From contig CM049315.1 in assembly GCA_026874595.1 (NCBI GenBank), positions 70,255,916 to 70,319,915 of the forward strand: 64,000 nucleotides of DNA, in the 5' to 3' direction. Below, piece after piece: positions 12,240 to 22,267 of this stretch. Both the position numbers and the translations under genes were made by a program. The notes under the pieces were generated by a model. The model was not told the DNA's origin and ran no database searches. It was given only the letters and a program-made list of their open reading frames with translations. Positions within the stretch are counted from its first letter, which is position 1. Every line of letters starts with the position of its first letter. This DNA comes from Sipunculus nudus (taxonomy: Eukaryota; Annelida; Sipuncula; Golfingiida; Sipunculidae).

Positions 12240-12614
12240 ACAAACCATTAAAGTGTATTAGCAAATCAAAATGTGCTAATAAGAGAGTAATGAGATGGGC
12301 ACTGGTTCTACAAGAGTTTAGATTTGATATTGAAGCAGTGTCAGGTAAACTAAACCATGGACCTGATTTTCTTAGCAGACTGCCTGAGTGTTAGGATGTA
12401 ATGAGCTATAATGTTTAGCCAGTTAAGTCTAAACATGTACAAGATTTTGCCCTGTGTCATAGACCGTGGGCATGTACTAATGACAACTTGTTACATGACC
12501 CTTATGTATTGCTATGTATTGCTACATGTAAATATGTTTAGCTGGACCCTGTAAGATAGAACGATACGATGTATCGAGAAAATACCGTGTATTTTCTTTA
12601 AAAGGAGGGGGTGA
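12240..12614 (+). pseudogene. RNase H 3' fragment plus 3' UTR and PPT of the deleted first unit
   Basis: This 375-bp segment reads the same as 17803-18177. It encodes the end of RNase H (KSKCANKRVMRWALVLQEF ... GPDFLSRLPEC, stop), then the element's 3' UTR and the polypurine tract AAAAGGAGGGGG just before LTR B. Everything from mid-LTR A to this point in the original element has been lost. Confidence 0.9.
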
Positions 12615-13698
12615 TGTCACCAGACAATAGGTGACAATATGTACGGTGTTTTGTATCATAGTTTAAGGAAGTCTGTTCTCTATTGATATTGACGTGAAGC
12701 GTCATCCTAAAGCGTTGACAGGTCTTGATTGTATATATATATATTGTGTATTCTTGTATGAAATCCCATCGGCTATCAGCTGATTTATCCGTGTCACGCA
12801 TCGTATGTGGGTCGCCAAGGTGACGCTAGCAGTCAAACCAGGTCACATATAACCTTATATGGGACACTTGAGCCATAAGCCAATCAGAGAACCGGATCGT
12901 CGTATTGTGACGACGATTGTGACGTCAGAGTTCAGGGAGAGACGCTGGAAGCTGCCTTCAGTTGGGTCTTGAAGCTTGAGGTGGCAGTACGCACGAACGG
13001 GAGTAGGAACATTGAAACGCCAGGAACGGCATAGAAGCAAGCTTCTACATGAAGCAAGGACCCAGCTCATAAGAACTCAGCCGTGCTGCCGAAAGAGCTT
13101 CGTATTGGCGATATAGAGAGAGCGCGCTCGTCACCTGCCGGCCTAGTTCAGCTTGACCTAGATACATAACCGCCGTAAGCCGAGAAACCATTGCTACACG
13201 AGCAAGGTCAAGGACTCTAAGCTATACGTAAACAAAGACCAGCAAGATCAGTTGAAGATCGCTAAACTCAGAAAGACTAGATCTATATGGTACTAACCAT
13301 ACGCTAGATTCTACACTAAACAGTAACCAGAGATCTCTGAAGGAACTGGACTTTATGGTTTTTTTTATACAAACCATGGACTCAGTAATTATCCAGTAAT
13401 TTTAATGTGAAGAACTGTCGTATTGACACATCAACGCACACACTCTCATTTGTGTCTCTGTAAGTATTGTCTTGAATTATATTTGTGAATTTAACCTGAT
13501 GTCTCATAGTTTCTATTGATCTGGGTGTATGATTGTCTGGTATTTTAATACACGTCCTTAAAAGAACCTGGAAATGTCACCTGTAATGACCGGGATCTAA
13601 TTTCTTGATGAGTGAAATCAAGTGGCGAGCGTAAACCCATCGTATGGTTTTATAGGATATATCCGTTGTAAAGTTTTCACGTTAAGTTAGGGGTGACA
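12615..13698 (+). mobile_element. LTR B (complete, 1084 bp)
   Basis: It runs from TGTCACC to GGTGACA, inverted 7-bp termini typical of a TG...CA LTR. It is nearly identical to LTR C (three or four differences seen, including one T-run indel). It acts as 3' LTR of the deleted unit and 5' LTR of the longer unit. Confidence 0.93.
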
Positions 13699-14410
13699 TT
13701 GTATGGCGAGCGTGCCAGGATATAATTAGCCTTAAAAAACTGGCTAATTACAGTAAGTTTCAGAAGTTTTGAACTGAGAAAACAGTACTGAAACCAGACA
13801 TTCATATACTCAAACTAGAGTTGATCTGAATTAATAATTGGAAATGACACCAAACTGATGTTGTAGTGTATACTTGCACAATGAAATTACCCCACTGTTA
13901 GGAATTAATATTTATTCAGTGAGAATATTACCTGAGGCACAACATTGTTTCAAGATCGGCATATACCTTGTAGATTTGGCTAGAACACATGCATGTTTTG
14001 TGAGTAATGCTAGTTCAGTGATACCTGGACATCATTATTGGGTTGATATAAACCCAGATTAGAGTGAAAATTTTTGATGTTGTTAGATACGCCCTGGTAT
14101 ATTTTTTTCTACACTAGTTTGTGATTGGTCACGTGGTAGGGTCTCTTGACAGGTAAGTTTACCCCTCCCGATTGGCATGGTAATCATGGGTGCATGGTGT
14201 TTATTGATATCTTGATATCCATCCGTCCATCCCTTCGTCCGACCTTCCGTCCATCCGTCCGTATAAGTAGATTTTTGATGCGTAGAGCTACCGTAGTGTT
14301 ATTGTACGGATACCGCCGGTTCGTTAGGTTGGCTTTAACAGTACGTATTTACGGATTTTTAAGAGCGGATATTACTAGATACTGGAATCTTACTAGGTTA
14401 GAGCGTTACC
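13699..14410 (+). other. Retrotransposon 5' leader with candidate primer-binding site
   Basis: Five bases after LTR B is TGGCGAGCGTGCCAGGA (13704-13720), in the position and with the TGG start expected of a tRNA primer-binding site. I could not assign a tRNA. The rest is non-coding leader with a pyrimidine-rich ATCCGTCC stretch (about 14216-14270). Confidence 0.55.
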
Positions 14411-17359
14411 ATGGAAACGTTAGAGTCACTTGTTAGATGCGGACAGGCCTTGGGGCTTAAGGACCAGGCTTTACAAGATTATGTTGAGGCTAGACGGCGT
14501 GCGGATGAGGAACGCGAGGAAAGAGCTAGGCAACGTGAAATAGAGAAGGAACAGCGGGAATTAGAGCGTGAGCAGCGGGAATTAGAGCGCGAGCGAGAGG
14601 CTAGAGCCCACGAATTAGAGGTTCTAAGGTTAAAGTCTGACTCTGGGGTTAAAGAAGAGAGAAGTAGGGATGTATTCCCGAAAATCCAGCTTCCACCTTT
14701 TGATGAGGCTCACGATCAGCTAGATGCGTTTCTTGAGCGATTTGAACGATTAGCTGTATGTCAAGGCTATGATAGGGAGAATTGGGCGTTACACCTGAGT
14801 CCGTTACTGCGGGGTAAGGGGCTAGGGACTTACACACAGTTATCGGTTAGTGAGGCCATGGATTACGATAAGTTAAAGATAGCCTTGTTAAAGCGATACC
14901 AAATGACCGAAGAGGGTTATCGACACAAGTTTCGGACTTGTAGGCCTGAGCGAGGCGAAACGCCGAGTCAGTTTGCGGTGAGACTGAATGGATACCTAGA
15001 CCATTGGATAGGGATGGCAGGGGTCCGAGGTGACTACGACGGGGTAGTTAACCTGTTGATGTGTGAGCAGTTCGTAAACTGCTGTAGTAGGGATCTCTCT
15101 ATGTTTTTGAAAGAGAGACGGTGTCGTGACTTTGATAGTATGGTAGACTTAGCCGAGAGTTATACGGAGGCTCACGGTGTACACAGCCTTACAGCAGGTC
15201 CTCGTTATGGCAATAATGTGCCGCGTCCAGCGCAACCGGTATCTCAGCCTAGAGAGAAGCGAGAGGTTGAGCGCAGTCCGGGCGGTCAGACATTTAAGCC
15301 ATCAGGAGGCATCAGATGTTATTTATGTAATGAACTGGGACATAAGGCGCGGGAATGTAAGACTAGTGCCCGGTCGAGGCCTAGGTCTTCCCCTCCAGTA
15401 GGGTGTGCTGCTGGCGATCAGCAGAGGTATAGGACTAATTTTAGCCCCCCGTATAACCCAAAACAGAAACCGGAGACAATGTCAATGGCAGTAGTCGAGG
15501 CGGAAACGGAGACAGTCGGTGCGGTGAAACAGGAAGTAGAGAGTCCGAGTCATTCGTTAGGATTTGCTGCCCAGACAGAAGGCAGAATCTCGTTACCTGT
15601 GTGTGAAGGGCTGGTGAATGGTAAGTCAGCGAGGGTGCTGCGGGATTCGGGATGTTCCTCAGCAGGAATACGTGAGTCGTACGTGGAGCCGAATCAGTTC
15701 ACCGGACACCAGGTCGAGTGGAGGTTGTTCGACGGGTCTGTAAGACAATTTCCTATGGCTAGGATTAATGTGGACTGTGCGTACTTTGTCGGTACTATCG
15801 AGGCAATGGTGGTCGGGGATGCTGTATGTGATTTAGCGCTAGGTAACGTAGCGGGAGCGCGTGATCCGTATGATCCGGACCCGACGTGGAAGTCTGAGCG
15901 GTCCTCAGGCATAGTGTGTGACGGTGTAGAGTCACAAAAGGAGGTGTCGTCCGCGGTGGAGACACGGAGCGCTGCACGAGAGAAACAGATACCGACGCGT
16001 AGCTTGAATGTTGCAAGCCCAGTTGCCGATGTGAGTCCGGCCGAATTTTTGAAGGCGCAGGAGGAGGATGGGTCTTTAGCGCCGTATTGGAGGCTAGCTA
16101 GAGAGGCTAGAAATGATAGTCCATTTAGAATTGAGGACGGATATTTAGTTCGGGTTGTGAGTGATAAACGGGGAGATCAAGATGGATCTCGAGTGGTGGT
16201 ACCTCAGACGTTACGGTACGACGTAATGAGGATGGGCCACGAAGCGGTTATGGCGGGCCATCAGGGCATAGACAAAACGCACGACCGCGTGAGAACTCAG
16301 TTTTTCTGGAAAGGGATGTATAATGACATTGCTGAGTTTTGCAAGTCCTGTCCCATTTGCCAGAAAACCATACCGAAAGGCAAGGTGCCTGGAGCTACGT
16401 TAGGCCAGATGCCATTAATTGATGAGCCCTGGCGTAGAATTTCGATGGATCTGGTTGGGCCGATCCATCAAGCGTCTGAGAGAGGTCACAGGTATATTCT
16501 GACCGTTATGGATTATGCCACTAGATATCCGGAGGCTGTTGCTTTAAAGAACATAGATACAGTCTCTGTGGCTGATGCGCTAGTTGATATTTATGCGCGG
16601 TTAGGAGTGCCGTCAGAGGTGCTTACTGACATGGGAACACAATTTACGTCAGACCTCATGCGAGAAGTTAGCCGTGTTTTGTCTGTAAGACAGCTCACCA
16701 CTACTCATTACCATCCTATGTGCAACGGAATGGTGGAGAGATTCAATGGAACGTTAAAGTTAATGTTGAAACGGATGTGCGAGGAAAGACCGCGAGATTG
16801 GGATCGGTACCTCAGCGCCGTGCTTTTTGCGTACCGAGAAGCGCCACATGAGAGCACAGGGTTCTCACCCTTTGAGTTGCTCTATGGTAGGATCGTTAGA
16901 GGACCGATGTGGATTCTAAGGGATCTGTGGACCAAGCGAGACACTAGCGTCAAGACTAAAACCACGTACCAATACGTCCTGGACCTACAAGACAAACTAA
17001 GCGACACATGCGCGTTAGCTAGAGAGGCGTTGAACAAATCAGCGAACAGACACAAACTGGTATATGATAGAGGTAAATGCACGCGCAGGTTTGAGGCCGG
17101 AGACGAAGTTTTGTTGTTACTCCCGACGGAGCGGAACAAATTAATGGTACAGTGGAAAGGCCCCTATACTATTGTAAACAGGGTTGGGGACTTAGACTAT
17201 CGGATTAAGATTGGCGATAAGGTTAAAACCTTCCACGTGAATATGCTGAAACGGTACCATGCTAGAAACGAGCCCCAGCATATTCTGGCAGCGGTAGCCA
17301 AGGGCGCACCTGATTCTATACATGATCCTGACGGTGTAGACGGGGAAACAGAGCACTGA
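14411..17359 (+). CDS. Ty3/gypsy retrotransposon gag-protease-integrase polyprotein
   Basis: A single 982-codon frame starts at ACCATGG. Residues about 20-75 form a charged Glu/Arg coiled coil. The Gag core follows, to about residue 270. A CCHC zinc knuckle is at C303, C306, H311 and C316. The retropepsin-like active site is D412-S413-G414 within LRDSGCS. Integrase has an HHCC domain (H610, H617, C647, C650) and a catalytic core with D680, D740 and E776 (DD35E). A GPY/F module follows (G917-Y919, ending HVNMLKRY). No reverse transcriptase lies between protease and integrase, where classical Ty3/gypsy has it, and RNase H lies downstream. That gives the order gag-PR-INT-(RT)-RH described for Gmr1-like elements. 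TGA at 17357 probably results from the deletion that removed RT. The frame has no internal stops, so the insertion is recent, but the copy cannot be autonomous. Confidence 0.92.
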   Translation: METLESLVRCGQALGLKDQALQDYVEARRRADEEREERARQREIEKEQRELEREQRELEREREARAHELEVLRLKSDSGVKEERSRDVFPKIQLPPFDEAHDQLDAFLERFERLAVCQGYDRENWALHLSPLLRGKGLGTYTQLSVSEAMDYDKLKIALLKRYQMTEEGYRHKFRTCRPERGETPSQFAVRLNGYLDHWIGMAGVRGDYDGVVNLLMCEQFVNCCSRDLSMFLKERRCRDFDSMVDLAESYTEAHGVHSLTAGPRYGNNVPRPAQPVSQPREKREVERSPGGQTFKPSGGIRCYLCNELGHKARECKTSARSRPRSSPPVGCAAGDQQRYRTNFSPPYNPKQKPETMSMAVVEAETETVGAVKQEVESPSHSLGFAAQTEGRISLPVCEGLVNGKSARVLRDSGCSSAGIRESYVEPNQFTGHQVEWRLFDGSVRQFPMARINVDCAYFVGTIEAMVVGDAVCDLALGNVAGARDPYDPDPTWKSERSSGIVCDGVESQKEVSSAVETRSAAREKQIPTRSLNVASPVADVSPAEFLKAQEEDGSLAPYWRLAREARNDSPFRIEDGYLVRVVSDKRGDQDGSRVVVPQTLRYDVMRMGHEAVMAGHQGIDKTHDRVRTQFFWKGMYNDIAEFCKSCPICQKTIPKGKVPGATLGQMPLIDEPWRRISMDLVGPIHQASERGHRYILTVMDYATRYPEAVALKNIDTVSVADALVDIYARLGVPSEVLTDMGTQFTSDLMREVSRVLSVRQLTTTHYHPMCNGMVERFNGTLKLMLKRMCEERPRDWDRYLSAVLFAYREAPHESTGFSPFELLYGRIVRGPMWILRDLWTKRDTSVKTKTTYQYVLDLQDKLSDTCALAREALNKSANRHKLVYDRGKCTRRFEAGDEVLLLLPTERNKLMVQWKGPYTIVNRVGDLDYRIKIGDKVKTFHVNMLKRYHARNEPQHILAAVAKGAPDSIHDPDGVDGETEH

Positions 17360-17360
17360 T

Positions 17361-17957
17361 AGACCTAAGACAAAGAAGGCTTGGCGAGCATTCCTAGGTC
17401 TTACAGGGTACTATCGAAAATTCGTGCCAAACTATGCGGAAATAGCGGTGCCCTTGACTGATCTAACGCGTAAAGGTCAACCTAACAAACTAGACTGGAA
17501 ACCCGTACACGAGAACGCGTACTGTTCTCTAAAGGCTAAACTGTCAGACCCTCCCATACTGAAACTACCTGATTTCAGTAAACGATTTTATTTGAAATGT
17601 GATGCATCTGATGTGGGTATTGGCTGTATCCTGATGCAAAGACAAGAGGGGATCATGCACCCAGTAGCTTATGCCAGTCGTAAACTATTGCCCAGGGAGA
17701 GAAATTACTCCACCATCGAGAAAGAGTCATTAGCAATTGTATGGTCTGTACAGAAATTTGAGATGTACCTGGCTTGTAGACCGTTCACCATTCAGACCGA
17801 CCACAAACCATTAAAGTGTATTAGCAAATCAAAATGTGCTAATAAGAGAGTAATGAGATGGGCACTGGTTCTACAAGAGTTTAGATTTGATATTGAAGCA
17901 GTGTCAGGTAAACTAAACCATGGACCTGATTTTCTTAGCAGACTGCCTGAGTGTTAG
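17361..17957 (+). pseudogene. Reverse transcriptase C-terminal remnant fused to RNase H
   Basis: Read from 17361 in a frame different from the upstream polyprotein. It begins RPKTKKAWRAFLGLTGYYRK, the connection/thumb end of a gypsy RT, without any preceding fingers, palm or YxDD motif. RNase H follows with the expected acidic positions: CDASDVGIG, TIEKESLAIVW, IQTDHKPL and NHGPDFLSR. It stops at 17955-17957. The first ATG is at 17424, but the natural product would be a polyprotein, so this is a stranded 3' part. The terminal 155 bases are duplicated in the fragment starting at 12240. Confidence 0.9.
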
Positions 17958-18177
17958 GATGTAATGAGCTATAATGTTTAGCCAGTTAAGTCTAAACATG
18001 TACAAGATTTTGCCCTGTGTCATAGACCGTGGGCATGTACTAATGACAACTTGTTACATGACCCTTATGTATTGCTATGTATTGCTACATGTAAATATGT
18101 TTAGCTGGACCCTGTAAGATAGAACGATACGATGTATCGAGAAAATACCGTGTATTTTCTTTAAAAGGAGGGGGTGA
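17958..18177 (+). other. Retrotransposon 3' UTR and polypurine tract
   Basis: The purine run AAAAGGAGGGGG at 18163-18174 sits three bases before LTR C. This is the expected primer site for plus-strand synthesis. The same run precedes LTR B at 12600-12611. Confidence 0.8.
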
Positions 18178-19262
18178 TGTCACCAGACAATAGGTGACAA
18201 TATGTACGGTGTTTTGTATCATAGTTTAAGGAAGTCTGTTCTCTATTGATATTGACGTGAAGCGTCATCCTAAAGCGTTGACAGGTCTTGATTGTATATA
18301 TATATATTGTGTATTCTTGTATGAAATCCCATCGGCTATCAGCTGATTTATCCGTGTCACGCATCGTATGTGGGTCGCCAAGGTGACGCTAGCAGTCAAA
18401 CCAGGTCACATATAACCTTATATGGGACACTTGAGCCATAAGCCAATCAGAGAACCGGATCGTCGTATTGTGACGACGATTGTGACGTCAGAGTTCAGGG
18501 AGAGACGCTGGAAGCTGCCTTCAGTTGGGTCTTGAAGCTTGAGGTGGCAGTACGCACGAACGGGAGTAGGAACATTGAAACGCCAGGAACGGCATAGAAG
18601 CAAGCTTCTACATGAAGCAAGGACCCAGCTCATAAGAACTCAGCCGTGCTGCCGAAAGAGCTTCGTATTGGCGATATAGAGAGAGCGCGCTCGTCACCTG
18701 CCGGCCTAGTTCAGCTTGACCTAGATACATAACCGCCGTAAGCCGAGAAACCATTGCTACACGAGCAAGGTCAAGGACTCTAAGCTATACGTAAACAAAG
18801 ACCAGCAAGATCAGTTGAAGATCGCTAAACTCAGAAAGACTAGATCTATATGGTACTAACCATACGCTAGATTCTACACAAAACAGTAACCAGAGATCTC
18901 TGAAGGAACTGGACTTTATGGTTTTTTTTGTACAAACCATGGACTCAGTAATTATCCAGTAATTTTTAATGTGAAGAACTGTCGTATTGACACATCAACG
19001 CACACACTCTCATTTGTGTCTCTGTAAGTATTGTCTTGAATTATATTTGTGAATTTAACCTGATGTCTCATAGTTTCTATTGATCTGGGTGTATGATTGT
19101 CTGGTATTTTAATACACGTCCTTAAAAGAACCTGGAAATGTCACCTGTAATGACCGGGATCTAATTTCTTGATGAGTGAAATCAAGTGGCGAGCGTAAAC
19201 CCATCGTATGGTTTTATAGGATATATCCGTTGTAAAGTTTTCACGTTAAGTTAGGGGTGACA
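18178..19262 (+). mobile_element. LTR C (complete, 1085 bp)
   Basis: TGTCACC...GGTGACA as in LTR B, followed directly by ATTAG at 19263. The near-identity of B and C points to recent insertion or to conversion between them. Confidence 0.93.
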
Positions 19263-19267
19263 ATTAG
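19263..19267. repeat. Target-site duplication ATTAG, right copy
   Basis: Pairs with 11773-11777 and shows that the whole three-LTR block occupies one insertion site. Confidence 0.85.
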
Positions 19268-19452
19268 ATATATTGTTTGGGCAAGAGGTAAATTTAACAA
19301 ACTGGCCACTTGTTCAGGAGGACAATCAGAATCCCCTATTTTACCCTAACTGGAGGTCTTTATTTCCCTGAAAAACTAATAATCCAGGTATTCCCTTATT
19401 ATCAGGAACATTTAGGTATAAAAGGCCCATTGGCTGTATAAAATTTACTCAC

Positions 19453-19569
19453 CTTGATGACTGGAGGAGGCAGCGGGGCTCGTCCTCTCTTTAAATTCTC
19501 GTCAGTGTATTGGCTGATGTACTGCATGGGTGGCAGGGGCATGGAGCTGACTCCCTGGCCCTCAGCCAT
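19453..19569 (-). CDS. MED7: Mediator complex subunit 7, N-terminal coding exon
   Basis: The minus-strand frame gives MAEGQGVSSMPLPPMQYISQ followed by YTDENLKRGRAPLPPPVIK, then the donor AAG|GTGAGT. The PPMQYI-YTDEN and PPP-IK blocks are the conserved N-terminus of MED7. The next exon starts DTYSMFG, matching the family order with no gap. I chose the ATG at 19567-19569 because the distance to PPMQYI equals that in vertebrate MED7. A further in-frame ATG gives MPLPPMQYI and is possible. An acceptor-like CTTTTTCTCCAG lies 14 bases upstream of the ATG, so the 5' UTR is probably spliced. The start region has been tandemly duplicated upstream (see the array), making start-site assignment by software error-prone. 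Confidence 0.92.
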
Positions 19570-20275
19570 GGCTGCCGCTATACCTGGAGAAAAAGAACCA
19601 AACATATTTATCATAGACTCCCTGGCCCTCAGCCATGGCGACCCGCTATACCTGGAGAAAGAACCAAACATATTTATAAAAGACTCCCTGGCCCTCAGCC
19701 ATGGCCACCCGCTATACCTGGAGAAAGAACCAAACATATTTATCATAGACTCCCTGGCCCTTAGCCATGGTGGCCCGCTACACCTGGAGAAAGAACCAAA
19801 CATATTTATAAAAGACTCCCTGGCCCTCAGCCATGGTGGCCAGCTACACCTGGAGAAAAACCAAACATATTTATAAAAGACTCCCTGGCCCTCAGCCATG
19901 GCGACCTCCTATACCTGGAGAAAAAAACAAACATATTTATCATAGACTCCCTGGCCCTTAGCCATGGTGACCCGCTATACCTGGAGAGAGAACCAAACAT
20001 ATTTATAAAAGACTCCCTGGCCCTTAGCCATGGCGACCCGCTATACCTGGAGAAAGAACCAAACATATTTATCATAGACTCCCTGGCCCTTAGCCATGGT
20101 GGCCCGCTACACCTGGAGAAAGAACCAAACATATTTATAAAAGACTCCCTGGCCCTTAGCCATGGGGGCCACTATACCTGGAGAAAGAACCAAACATATT
20201 TATAAAAGACTCCCTGGCACTCAGCCATGGCGACCGTCTACACCTGGAGAAGAACCAAACATATTAACATTTTGC
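19560..20275 (-). repeat. Minisatellite of about 66-bp units duplicating the MED7 start region, 11 copies
   Basis: CCATGG recurs at 19566, 19633, 19699, 19765, 19831, 19896, 19962, 20028, 20094, 20160 and 20225, spacings 65-67. On the MED7 strand each unit contains CTTTCTCCAG|G, a 14-base spacer, ATGGCTGAGGGCCAGGGAGTC (or with TAAGG in place of GAGGG), then TTTATAAATATGTTTGG or TATGATAAATATGTTTGG. The first unit is the functional MED7 exon edge; the others are copies. Because 66 is a multiple of 3, long open frames run through the array in several frames, but they are repeat artefacts. Confidence 0.92.
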
Positions 20276-20279
20276 TGGT

Positions 20280-22267
20280 GCACAGCAAATTGTCCGAGCT
20301 AGGCATCAGGCTTGGCATACAACATCCGATTTCCGGGTTTTACATAACTTTGTCGCATGACTACAGAATAACTCGCACACCTCTCTGAGACATGACACCT
20401 GAGTGAACAGAAAATGTTTTTATATTTAGCTGCATGTTTAATGATTTTGCCACTAATTTTGTCCTGCCTCAAACTTCTTCATTACATGAATTCTAATCAT
20501 CATATCATTTGATACACATTTACCTTGTCAATACAATGCGTGTGATACCATAAATTGCCCTCAACTTTTGGTCTGTTCCAAAAGACACCCAGCACATAGG
20601 GTCACAACATGTTTTAGCCCTTCTTTCGCTCAATAAATGAAGGCAGAGGCCTGTCCCTCAGTATATAATTAAGGCGGAGGGGGAGGGGAGCTTTGTGGCC
20701 CTGTTCTGGCACTACAAGTATTACGCTCTCCGCGGCGAGAGCTAGCCCTAGCTCTCATGCTCTCTTACCAAGTGCAAGCCCCCAGAAGATGATTTAAGAA
20801 AACTGGAGACATTCCACATGACATTTAAATTTGTATACTTTGTCTGAAAATATCGTATTCGTAATGAAATAAAGAAAATTCATCAAATGCACATATAATA
20901 TACCACTTCGACAGTGTTCATCCACTTTAAATGTTGATAATAAAAATATATTGTCCTTATAAATGGTGATACGCGGGGAACGGTGTCTGCTCTAGGTTTT
21001 CCCCCAGCCAGGGCTTGTCAGGCGGGCCACCTGTGTAACTGGTAACCAGTTGTAACGGGCCGTGTTGGCCGTGTTCATTGTTTCAGATTCTGAGACAGTT
21101 TCAAGCGCCAGAGTTGCAAGTTTTTAAAGTAAGTCTTGTTTACATACAAAAACATAATATTTAGCTAAATTTCTCGGTCATTCAAATAAAGTACTGTATC
21201 TTCCTCAGATTTCTTAAGTTTCCTTGTCATAAACGCAAAATTTTACTTCACACGATTTCCCTAACAAGGCTTTTAGTTTCTCCAGTTTACTCCGAAGCTT
21301 TTTATGGATCCTGTATATCACCGCATATAATGCAGTTAGCAAGAGCCAGGGTACTGCCTCATATGTGCAATTACTGAATAAGTAACAGCCTATAACTGCA
21401 AATATTTAAATAAAGAAGGAGCGCCTGCATGGACGGACGTAATGATGTTAAGGATTCATGTAATGGAGAATTAAGAGGCATGTCAATGTCATATCATCAG
21501 GCATGTCATGGTTTATGTTGATTAATACTACTATAGTCAGTTCCACCAACCGTGAAACACTTTTTTAACAGGATTGGGACAGAATGAAAATTTTTGGTAC
21601 ACAGTTAAATGAGAACGCCACCTAATTTTCTGACAGGAAATATGCCACATACCTGAGATGGATATACTGTAATGAACGAAAATCAAAATCCAGGAGAAGC
21701 TCGCCAGCTGTTTACGACATTTTGTACATGGTCAACTGATTAGAATCTCCCTCGCACGTGCATGATGTCATAAACAGTGTTCTATTTTCCAGGAGATAGA
21801 ATCCCGCTGTTTGGTGATGTGAGGTGGTCAAACAATAATGGCAGCTAGCACGTTAAGTATCATGCATGTAGTCCCTGTTATATCATATGACTGTACATGA
21901 ATGATAAATGGCATCCCTGCTCTCTCCCTTTGATGCCCTGTTTCAGAGTCATAGGAGATTCTTTCAAGTTTGAAAAAAAAAACTGGTACATTTACATCAA
22001 CAATAAAGTTACTACAACATCTCGGCTTAAAAGGTGTCAGTATTCATCACAAAACAATTATGTTTTACAGTACCTGAATGTGTTTATTACAGTAACACCA
22101 TTCAAAAGTGTTATTTCTACCACCAACACCACCCATATTATAAATATCGATGGAAGATTACTACACATATGACCTTTTCAGTGATTACAAGCAGTGTTAA
22201 TAACGATATTAATGGTTAAACAGCAAAACTTGTGTACACTTGTGTGCCCCAGGCTATGTATATATAT
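20280..22267. other. Region upstream of MED7, presumed promoter and 5' UTR, no named gene
   Basis: A locally GC-richer patch (about 20650-20780 and 20965-21130) contrasts with the AT-rich surroundings and may be the MED7 promoter. A minus-strand donor, TTG|GTAAGAGAG, at 20764-20769 could end a non-coding first exon. A plus-strand donor, AAA|GTAAGTC, near 21130 could belong to a divergent transcript. Neither is proven. Confidence 0.35.

Larger units (their letters stand above)
10226..19452 (-). other. MED7 intron, 9.2 kb, holding an LTR retrotransposon complex
   Basis: The donor AAG|GTGAGTA lies at 19452 and the acceptor CAG|GAC at 10226, phase 0. The contents, in MED7 orientation, are about 0.2 kb of intron, the three-LTR complex (19262-11778), a MITE, then the AAGGTCA tandem element (11320-10276). 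The retroelement coding strand is opposite to MED7. Confidence 0.9.

Noticed and set aside
11767-13070. Identical minus-strand frames (MRDTDKSADSRWDF..., MSWVLASCRSLL...) occurring three times
   Set aside because: They lie antisense in the LTRs and recur at each LTR. No known LTR-encoded product fits, and repetition alone explains them.
19402-20132. Long minus-strand frames with PWLRARESFINMFGSFSR repeats, suggestive of a repeat protein
   Set aside because: The 66-bp unit is divisible by three, so open frames appear in several registers on both strands. The units are copies of the MED7 start region, not a coding repeat.
19560-20275. CRISPR-like array
   Set aside because: There are no unique spacers; the whole unit repeats at 65-67 bp in a eukaryotic context.
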